Part shown: one piece after another, positions 18,279 to 24,099 of the stretch
Layout: every line of letters starts with the position of its first letter
How positions within the stretch are numbered: position 1 is the first letter of the stretch
Source: Endozoicomonadaceae bacterium
GTDB lineage: Bacteria > Pseudomonadota > Gammaproteobacteria > Pseudomonadales > Endozoicomonadaceae
Assembly: GCA_015163815.1 (NCBI GenBank)
Contig: JAAOIJ010000049.1
Location: 1-24,099 of the forward strand
Length of the DNA: 24,099 nucleotides
Direction: 5' to 3'
Made by a program: the position numbers and the translations under genes
Notes under the pieces: generated by a model
What the model was told of the DNA's origin: nothing
Database searches by the model: none
Seen by the model: only the letters and a program-made list of their open reading frames with translations

Positions 18279-18417
18279 GAGACCTTTGCAAGAAGCAGTT
18301 CAATGAATAATTTATGTGTTTTTTTATTCAAACAATACATAAATTACTTTATTTTTTAAACTATTTTAATAAAAAAGATCATATCATGAGTCTTTGTTGT
18401 CTTATTGCAAAGGCCTC
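18279..18417. mobile_element. 139-bp MITE-like element with IS5-type inverted ends
   Basis: The left end GAGACCTTTGCAA and the right end TTGCAAAGGCCTC are 13-base inverted repeats with one mismatch. They resemble, from memory, the ends of IS5-family elements of the IS1106 kind. Inside, TAATTTATGT (18308-18317) and ACATAAATTA (18337-18346) form a 10-bp stem around a 19-base loop. There is no coding capacity. No clear target-site duplication is visible. It lies 192 bases after recC and 45 bases past the end of the first kinase gene. A decayed relative of its left end is at 22198. It may be a deletion derivative mobilised by an IS5-type transposase, and its hairpin may also stop transcription. 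Confidence 0.68.
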
Positions 18418-18461
18418 AATATATAAAACAGTATTTTAAACAGAGCCTCTTATCGAAAAAA

Positions 18462-19787
18462 TTACAGGTTATCGAAGCTAATCATGTTACATAAAGGCGG
18501 TAAGTTAGCCTGAATAGCTGCTTTGATTTTTTCAAAGTATCTTTGTTTTTCTTCTATGCTGGTTTGCGTTGTAATATCTTGAAAAGGGGGTTTATTCTCT
18601 CGTTTCCGATACATCTCCTGATTAACAGAATAACACCAAAATAAAGTGCTGTATAAAGCGATAGGATAGGGATAGGGAGAAGGATTAGAGTTCGCTCCAT
18701 ATTGCAACAAGGCGTCCATATAATACTGATTATAAGTTTGCTGCGCAATTATTTTTTCACTTATTAATAGATAACTGTTACAGCATTGATGCATGATATC
18801 GCTCAAGTCAGAGAAGTGTTTTGTATTAAATTGAGGCGTGATGTCTATATGTTTTTTTGCGAGACCAAAATCAATTAATTTGAATTGATTTGTTTTTGTG
18901 CAATAGAGAATGTTTTGAGCCTGTAGTAAATCCTGATGCAGAATTTTATGTTGATACAAAAAATCAAGAATATTAAAGATTTGATATAACAGATAAGCTA
19001 GATATTGCGTTTTGATTGTTGTATTGCGATCTAATGTAGAGAGTACTTTATTCAGAGTAGGGCCTTCAATATATTCAAAAATGATAAAACGTAACGCTTG
19101 ATTATTAATCAGTTTTTGTATGTATAAAGCATAAAAAGTAACTAGATTAGGATGGTCCATTTTCTGTAAAAAGTCAAGTATTTCAATTGACTCTGTTCCT
19201 CTTGGTTCTGCATAATCTTTACGAGATATGTTACGCGGATCTGTTTTAATAATAACTCGGGTATCCCATGATTCACTAGCTGGTTTTTTGATGAAATGTG
19301 CTGGATAAACCTTGCTATGTGTACTGTTTATTTTTTCACCTTGTTGAAAGTGATGATCAATGTTGTCATAAAACGCCCATGCTGAAAAGTATCCATGAAT
19401 TTGAATTTTTTGTATCTTATGATCAGTCGCACTTAATTTGAGTGAGCTTCTTAAATCTGGTGGACTGACAGGTGTTTCAACTAAACTAACAGATGATAAC
19501 ATGCTCGCTATATCATTTCGGTGATCTAACTCCTCTTTTGTATATTCTTGAGCACTAGACGATGCTTTTAAAGGTTTTTGAATGGTCATATCGACGGCTG
19601 TCTTTATGTCTTTACGCGTTAATTGGCGCATACCTAGCTTCGTTTTAGGCGTTAATTTACTTTGAGTAGATGTCGATAAATGTTTTATATTACTTGATTT
19701 TTTTTGAACTGATGGCTTTGGTGATGAAAAGCCGTAAACAGAGGTAAAAGCTAGTGTTGAGCTTATTCCTTTTAGTGTTTGCCACAT
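18462..19787 (-). CDS. Divergent eukaryotic-like protein kinase with long N-terminal extension (441 aa)
   Basis: The start is ATG 19787, with AGAGGA 4 bases upstream; the frame is open 18 codons further without such a site. Residues 1 to about 125 are polar, Ser/Thr/Lys-rich and probably disordered. The kinase-like domain starts around 125. Candidate ATP lysine is K181 (RVIIKTD) and candidate alpha-C glutamate E202. The hinge is near IIFEYIEGPTL (about 235-245). The catalytic loop is HQDLLQAQN (284-292), with D286 and N292 kept but HRD changed to HQD and the usual Lys two residues on changed to Leu. DFG is at 306-308. No glycine-rich loop is obvious and no APE follows the DFG. It is related only distantly to the two 510-residue kinases. 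It could be an active atypical kinase or a pseudokinase; effector function is inferred. Confidence 0.75.
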   Translation of the reverse strand: MWQTLKGISSTLAFTSVYGFSSPKPSVQKKSSNIKHLSTSTQSKLTPKTKLGMRQLTRKDIKTAVDMTIQKPLKASSSAQEYTKEELDHRNDIASMLSSVSLVETPVSPPDLRSSLKLSATDHKIQKIQIHGYFSAWAFYDNIDHHFQQGEKINSTHSKVYPAHFIKKPASESWDTRVIIKTDPRNISRKDYAEPRGTESIEILDFLQKMDHPNLVTFYALYIQKLINNQALRFIIFEYIEGPTLNKVLSTLDRNTTIKTQYLAYLLYQIFNILDFLYQHKILHQDLLQAQNILYCTKTNQFKLIDFGLAKKHIDITPQFNTKHFSDLSDIMHQCCNSYLLISEKIIAQQTYNQYYMDALLQYGANSNPSPYPYPIALYSTLFWCYSVNQEMYRKRENKPPFQDITTQTSIEEKQRYFEKIKAAIQANLPPLCNMISFDNL

Positions 19788-20131
19788 AATATCCTCTCTC
19801 TGATTTGTTAATTTATAAAGTAAGCTAGATAATAGGAGCATCTACTTCACATTGATCGAATGATTGAAAAAGGAAAAGACTGCCTATCACGTTGGACAGT
19901 TTTTTCAAGATATAGTTCCAATCCATATTTTTCATAGGGTTATTTTTAAGATTCAGTTTGCTTATTATATTCATAAGTAGTTGATATTAATTATTTTTTT
20001 AGTTATCAGATTTAAAAAAATTTTGTTTGATAGCTATAAAATTTAATCTAAAAGTAGTTATCTTACAGAATTGACAGATCATCATATGTGAGCATACTGC
20101 AGTCTGCACCTAGGAATGAAACCCGTTGATG
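19788..20131. other. Intergenic region between kinase genes
   Basis: The 344 bases hold the 5' region of the kinase at 18462-19787 and the 3' flank of the next kinase. A 36-codon frame (19935-19825, minus strand, beginning MKNMDWNYILKK) ends 37 bases before the kinase start but has no visible ribosome binding site. No terminator or promoter stands out. Confidence 0.3.
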
Positions 20132-21664
20132 TCAAGGATGCGTCTCAAGATGTTGTTGATATTGTGTGAGTAAATATTGAAGATATTGTCTAAATGTATG
20201 AATGCTTTCACGTAATACAGGATTATATCGGGCTGTTGTCATGATCATGGGCATGAGTATAGTATGCATGGCATCATGTGCTGATTGGATGCTTTGTGCT
20301 GAGTTCTCTTTAGAAAATAATGCAAGGTGATGTTTTGCCCACAATTTTTCTGCCATTTGAATGGGGTTTTCTTGAAAATGTTGTATGATTTTTTTAGGTT
20401 TAAACGCGATGTCGCATAACCCTACAGTTTTTACAAAATCAAAGTACAATATCTTAATATATTGATTTGTATTAAAAAAGATCAACTCAAAAAGATATTT
20501 TTGATAATGTTTATGAAAACAATATCGAAGGTTATTCACTTCATATAGCGCTAGCATCGATTGCCCCCATGAATACAAATCGCTACATTGATGTAAGTAT
20601 TGATATTGAAAGACTTCGTATGGCTGATAGCCGACAGTGCCTTTCATGCGAGGACATAGAGCCTTATTGTCTATTGAGTGCTCAGCATTGCCAAAATCAC
20701 CTAAACACCATATTGTTTGATCTTGGTTACCAAAAAAATTTTCTAATTTCACATCTCCATGAATAATATGTTGATCTTTTAAATATTCAAGAGCTGCTAA
20801 TATTTGATCAAATAATAAAAAAATTGTTTGGCTCTTTTTTTGAATTGTGGGATTTGTTTTATAGAAAAACTGAAAGCTATCGATATGATATCTTTTTAAA
20901 ATTAAAAAATAACTACAAGAATTTTGAAATGTTTTTTCTATACTATACCCTAGTAACTCAACAATATTCTTGTGTTTTACTTGTGATAGTATCGTGGCTT
21001 CTGCCATAAAATTAAGTCGCACCGTTTGCATTTTACGTTGATACGAACAAGTGGATAATAATTGTTTGTTATCTTGATGAGGATGATGTGTGTCATCCTC
21101 AGAGAGGAGGTCACTTGTTTTTATGACAAAATCATGATAAAACCCTGCAAAAAGTGGTTTAATGGTTGCAAAAAAAACAATTGAAGAGATGCCATTGATG
21201 CTTGCATCAATGGCCTTTATTGTCATATATCTGTTTAATTTTTTAAATAATTTCTCATTAACATGAGCCGTTGAGTTAAATAGGATTGTCTGATGCTTCT
21301 GTGCAGGATTGGGTTTGATGATTGAGTCTATAATAGTTTGAATATATTTGTGAATGAGAGTTTGAGTAAATATCTGATTTCTATTATTTCGAACAAGTTG
21401 TAGATTAATCTCTGTTTTCGGTAATTGAGCGCATTGTGAAAATTGTAGTGCTTTAGGCGTTTTAATCGATTTAGCAGGTAGTTCTAAAACACAATGTTCA
21501 TCAATTATTTGTAATGTCTGTTTAGGCCTGCATGGAACAAATGAAGAAGAATCTAACGCATGTTTATTGTTGCTTTTTTTGGTTTTAGTGATTGTAAAAT
21601 CAAAAGCGCTCTCTCTGCTCTTTCTTTCTAAGAATGCATGATGATTTTTTGATATATTATCCAT
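20132..21664 (-). CDS. Eukaryotic-like Ser/Thr protein kinase, tandem paralogue 1 (510 aa)
   Basis: ATG 21664 follows AGGAG by 6 bases. Residues 1 to about 150 are a polar N-terminal region with no known domain. The kinase domain begins near INGISSIVFFA (about 156-166, a poor glycine loop), with K182 (FVIKTSD) and E222 (MAEATIL). The catalytic loop is HGDVKLEN (302-309), so D304, K306 and N309 are kept and HRD is changed to HGD (non-RD type). DFG is at 323-325 and D362 is in SDLYSWG. The APE motif reads PYE at 348-350. A helical C-terminal region (about 380-510) follows. There is no signal peptide. It is clearly paralogous to the gene at 22453-23985 along the whole length, including identical overall length. 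Phosphorylation of host proteins after secretion is inference. Confidence 0.85.
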   Translation of the reverse strand: MDNISKNHHAFLERKSRESAFDFTITKTKKSNNKHALDSSSFVPCRPKQTLQIIDEHCVLELPAKSIKTPKALQFSQCAQLPKTEINLQLVRNNRNQIFTQTLIHKYIQTIIDSIIKPNPAQKHQTILFNSTAHVNEKLFKKLNRYMTIKAIDASINGISSIVFFATIKPLFAGFYHDFVIKTSDLLSEDDTHHPHQDNKQLLSTCSYQRKMQTVRLNFMAEATILSQVKHKNIVELLGYSIEKTFQNSCSYFLILKRYHIDSFQFFYKTNPTIQKKSQTIFLLFDQILAALEYLKDQHIIHGDVKLENFFGNQDQTIWCLGDFGNAEHSIDNKALCPRMKGTVGYQPYEVFQYQYLHQCSDLYSWGQSMLALYEVNNLRYCFHKHYQKYLFELIFFNTNQYIKILYFDFVKTVGLCDIAFKPKKIIQHFQENPIQMAEKLWAKHHLALFSKENSAQSIQSAHDAMHTILMPMIMTTARYNPVLRESIHTFRQYLQYLLTQYQQHLETHP

Positions 21665-21778
21665 TTTTAACTCCTATTAAATCATTACTTTAGGTATGAA
21701 AATACGATTTTGTTAATTTTGTAATATCCTTGCAAGCTATTTGTTAAAATAATGCTTCTCATAAGTACGACACCAATT
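21665..21778 (-). promoter_or_regulatory. Conserved 5' region of kinase paralogue 1
   Basis: AATTGGTGTC (21778-21769, minus strand) lies 105 bases before the start codon. The same 10 bases occur exactly 105 bases before the start of the other 510-residue kinase. Between motif and start, the two regions align with scattered identity, best in the first 50 bases, and again at AATAGGAGTTAAAA next to the ATG. It probably contains the promoter and leader. Confidence 0.55.
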
Positions 21779-22197
21779 TATATGAATAAGTTTTATTTTT
21801 TTTCATATTTAAAGAGAAGTATGATGTATATTTTTGATAAATATTCTAGCCTACAGTAAAATGAAGTGATCTCAAATCATCAAGCATAGCATCATAGTAT
21901 GATGATTTACGCTAAAATGATTGGGCGCATATAGACGAGTAATGACGTCATAATAAGACGACTTTATTCTCATGAATAAAATTATATCATGTTGATTATA
22001 TTTATATATTTTAATTTAATGTGTTATTATTCAGTATGCTTTTAGATTGAATTAAAACCTATGCTAGTGTCATCTAATAGACTCATCTGGAGAAGATCGT
22101 TATCATAAAAAGCATTGAATAATATAGACTGTCTGCAAGCCTGTATTGCTCAGGCGTGTCAAGACGTGTATTTAATTTGAAAATCACTCAATATCGT

Positions 22198-22281
22198 GAG
22201 ATCTTTGAAATAAGCAGATCAATGAGTATTTTTTTCATTTTTTAATGCTTGTCATGTAAAAGACCATTGCAGGCGCATCTC
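22198..22281. mobile_element. Decayed relative of the IS5-type MITE end
   Basis: The first 31 bases (from GAGATCTTTGAAATAAGCAG) match the left end of the 139-bp element at 18279 with about six differences. The right border is weak (TTGCAGGCGCATCTC near 22267-22281). It is shorter than the other copy and probably degenerate. It lies 172 bases beyond the stop of the kinase gene at 22453. Confidence 0.45.
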
Positions 22282-22290
22282 TTGTCTTTT

Positions 22291-22313
22291 TTCAACAGTA
22301 TTAGACTGTTGAA
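22291..22313. terminator. Strong hairpin beyond the last kinase gene
   Basis: TTCAACAGT and ACTGTTGAA form a perfect 9-bp stem around a 5-base loop, 140 bases past the stop of the minus-strand kinase gene. No U-tract follows it in that direction (the T-run lies on the other side), so termination is uncertain. Confidence 0.35.
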
Positions 22314-22452
22314 TAGGACAAAAAATATTGTTTATGATTCCTTGACGCTTTAAAAGGCATCATCATCTCATTCAATGATCTGAAATGATACACTTGCTAC
22401 CTGTATTAAAAATCATTTTTTATATCATCATGACAGTAGATTTTACGATACT

Positions 22453-23985
22453 TTAACAAGTGAGAAGATATTGTTGCTGTAACTGTTTCATATATTCTCT
22501 AAACATATTAATGTTTCCGCGTTGCAAAGGGTCATGCTGAGCTGTTGTCAGTATCATTGGCAGGAGCATAATATGCATAGCATCATTCGCAGCTTGAATA
22601 TTTTTCTCTGAATTATTATGAGGAAATAATGCAGGATGACATTTGAACCATAAGTGTTTTGCCATGTTGATTGGTTGTTTTTTAAAATACTGAGTTATTA
22701 AGTAAGGACTACTAAATTGGGATATTTCTAACGCACTGGTAAGCCTTAAGTATAGTTTCCACATATATCTATTTTGAGTAAAAAAATCAAGTTCACCATC
22801 AAGTCTCATGTGGGCGTCATATTTGTGATGGAAAGCAGTAATGATATCATTGGTGCCATATTCATTGGTGCTATATACAGCTAGTATAGATTGGCCCCAA
22901 GAATACAAATCACTAGTTTGAGTTAAGTTTTGATCTTGATATATTTCTGGCGCCTGATACCCTCGTGAGCCCGTGAAAATCGGAGCCTGTCTATAAGTTT
23001 TTTTAGTTAAACATACAGCACACCCAAAATCACCTAAACACCAGCTTGTGTAGTCTTGATTCCCAAAAAAATTTTCTAATTTCAAATCCCCATGAATAAT
23101 ACGTTCATCTTGTAAATACTCAAGAGCTGCTAATATTTGATAAAATAATAAAAAAATTGTTTGGCTTTTTTTTTGAATTTCGATTTCTTGCCGATAAAAA
23201 AGTTCAAAGGCATCTATTTGATATCTTTTTAAAATTAAAAAATAACTGCAAGGATTTTGATATGTTTCTGCTATATGATACCCTAGTAACTTAACGATAT
23301 TCTCGTGTTTTAATCGTGAGAGTATTGTGGTTTCTGATTTAAACACCGACTGTGTAGCTTTAAGTTCGACTGAATCCTCCTCCTGCTGACTAGCTAATAA
23401 AGAATTATGACTAATGAAGTTACTTGTTTTTATGACAAAATCATCATAAAATCCTTTAAAAAGTGGTTTAATGGTTGCAAAAAAAATCAATGAAGATATA
23501 CCATTTATGCTGTCATCGGCTGCCGTTATTGTCATATATCTGTTTAATTTTTTAAGTAATTTCTTATCAACATGATTTGTTGCGTCAAATAGTGTTGTCT
23601 GCGTCATCTGTTTAGCATTAGATTTTATCATTGAATCTACAATATCTTGAATGTATTCTAGAATGAAGCGTTGAGTTAATGTCTTTTGTTGATTATTTAG
23701 AACAAGTTGTAGATTAATCTCTGTTTTCGATAATTGAGTGAATTGTCCGAATTGTATTGCTGTAGGTGCTTTAATCGGTTCAGCAGATGACTCTAAAACA
23801 CAATTTTCATCAATTGTTTGTAATGTTTGTTTAGGCATACATTGTTTGGTATTGAAAAAAAATGATGGATTGAACAAATATTTTTTTTTACTGTCTTTTT
23901 TCTTAGTGATTGCAAAATCAAAACTTCTCTCTCTGCTGTGAGTCTCTATAAGTGATGTCGTATGATTTTTTAATATATTATCCAT
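22453..23985 (-). CDS. Eukaryotic-like Ser/Thr protein kinase, tandem paralogue 2 (510 aa)
   Basis: ATG 23985 follows AGGAG by 5 bases. The layout matches its paralogue at 20132-21664: a polar N-terminal region (about 1-155), then INGISSLIFFA (160-170), K186 (FVIKTSN), E218 (SETTIL), and catalytic loop HGDLKLEN (298-305; D300, K302, N305). DFG is at 319-321, then GYQAPE at 342-347 and D359 in SDLYSWG. Unlike its paralogue it keeps a normal APE, so it has the most complete kinase core of the three. HRD is again HGD. The two proteins look about half identical by eye, with near-identity in SQTIFLLF and in LENFFGNQD through DFG. There is no signal peptide. Substrate and secretion route are unknown. 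Confidence 0.87.
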   Translation of the reverse strand: MDNILKNHTTSLIETHSRERSFDFAITKKKDSKKKYLFNPSFFFNTKQCMPKQTLQTIDENCVLESSAEPIKAPTAIQFGQFTQLSKTEINLQLVLNNQQKTLTQRFILEYIQDIVDSMIKSNAKQMTQTTLFDATNHVDKKLLKKLNRYMTITAADDSINGISSLIFFATIKPLFKGFYDDFVIKTSNFISHNSLLASQQEEDSVELKATQSVFKSETTILSRLKHENIVKLLGYHIAETYQNPCSYFLILKRYQIDAFELFYRQEIEIQKKSQTIFLLFYQILAALEYLQDERIIHGDLKLENFFGNQDYTSWCLGDFGCAVCLTKKTYRQAPIFTGSRGYQAPEIYQDQNLTQTSDLYSWGQSILAVYSTNEYGTNDIITAFHHKYDAHMRLDGELDFFTQNRYMWKLYLRLTSALEISQFSSPYLITQYFKKQPINMAKHLWFKCHPALFPHNNSEKNIQAANDAMHIMLLPMILTTAQHDPLQRGNINMFREYMKQLQQQYLLTC

Positions 23986-24099
23986 TTTAACTCCTATTTG
24001 CTCATTAGTTGAAATAATACAAGTGCGGCTTAGTAGCTTTTGTGATATCAGTAAGTTCTATTTTTTAACGTAATGTCTATTATGAATAAGACACCAATT
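23986..24099 (-). promoter_or_regulatory. Conserved 5' region of kinase paralogue 2
   Basis: This stretch is collinear with the region upstream of the other 510-residue kinase. AATTGGTGTC is at 24099-24090 (the very edge of the window), 105 bases from the start codon, and AATAGGAGTTAAAA precedes the ATG. Shared patches include a GATATxACAAAA block. The duplication therefore included at least 114 bases of 5' flank. Confidence 0.55.

Larger units (their letters stand above)
21665..22452. other. Long intergenic region between the two 510-aa kinase genes
   Basis: No gene is supported in these 788 bases. The part next to 21664 holds a 5' region shared with the other 510-aa kinase gene. The rest carries small hairpins, for example GCCTG/CAGGC at about 22139-22155 and a 9-bp stem at 22291-22313, plus a decayed copy of the IS5-type end at 22198. 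Short open frames without ribosome binding sites were not called. Confidence 0.5.

Noticed and set aside
19825..19935. 36-codon minus-strand ORF just upstream of the first kinase gene
   Set aside because: It has no ribosome binding site and no recognisable similarity. A leader peptide is possible but cannot be supported.
21783..21860. 25-codon plus-strand ORF in the long intergenic region
   Set aside because: It is low-complexity, AT-rich and has no ribosome binding site.
1..24099. CRISPR array, tRNA, rRNA or replication origin
   Set aside because: I saw no regularly spaced repeats, cloverleaf pattern, rRNA core sequence or DnaA-box cluster when reading both strands.

Overview
The window is AT-rich. 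Its housekeeping genes (DUF2797 protein, PepN, AcnB, a CorB/YfjD-type CBS protein, Rpe, RecC) all look gammaproteobacterial. The flanks carry eukaryotic-like protein kinase genes, small secreted proteins, decayed insertion sequences and frameshifted genes. That mix suggests a host-associated, probably intracellular gammaproteobacterium undergoing gene decay, of the Legionellales/Coxiella/Rickettsiella kind of lifestyle. The exact lineage cannot be fixed from this window and no database search was run.

Layout. Positions 1-5000 are a minus-strand accessory region. It holds a degenerate IS5-family transposase at the left edge, a frameshifted gene whose product would carry two nuclear-localisation-like basic clusters (416-1098), an IS30-family transposase remnant (about 1480-1814), and a signal-peptide gene broken by three small indels (2207-3246). 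A small ORF (3416-3613) and an intact paralogue of the broken secreted gene (4065-4847) follow. Positions 5167-18087 are the conserved core: DUF2797 and pepN on the plus strand, convergent with acnB; then corB-like, a small hypothetical and rpe on the minus strand; then recC on the plus strand, divergent from rpe. All core genes are intact, so the broken frames on the left are unlikely to reflect generally poor sequence quality.

Positions 18100-24099 are a second accessory region on the minus strand. It contains three protein-kinase-like genes. Two are 510-residue tandem paralogues that share related 5' regions, including a 10-base motif at exactly the same distance from the start codon. The third is a divergent kinase with a long N-terminal extension. 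A 139-bp element with IS5-type inverted ends lies just 3' of the divergent kinase, and a decayed relative of its left end lies 3' of the last kinase.

How it fits together: the core genes serve central metabolism (TCA cycle, pentose phosphate), peptide turnover, ion homeostasis or membrane maintenance, and recombinational repair. The accessory genes look like host-interaction factors: candidate secreted kinases, a candidate nucleus-targeted protein, and a small exported protein family. The strongest leads are the NLS-like frameshifted gene, the secreted paralogue family with its multi-indel pseudogene, the kinase cluster, and a perfect FNR-type palindrome upstream of acnB.
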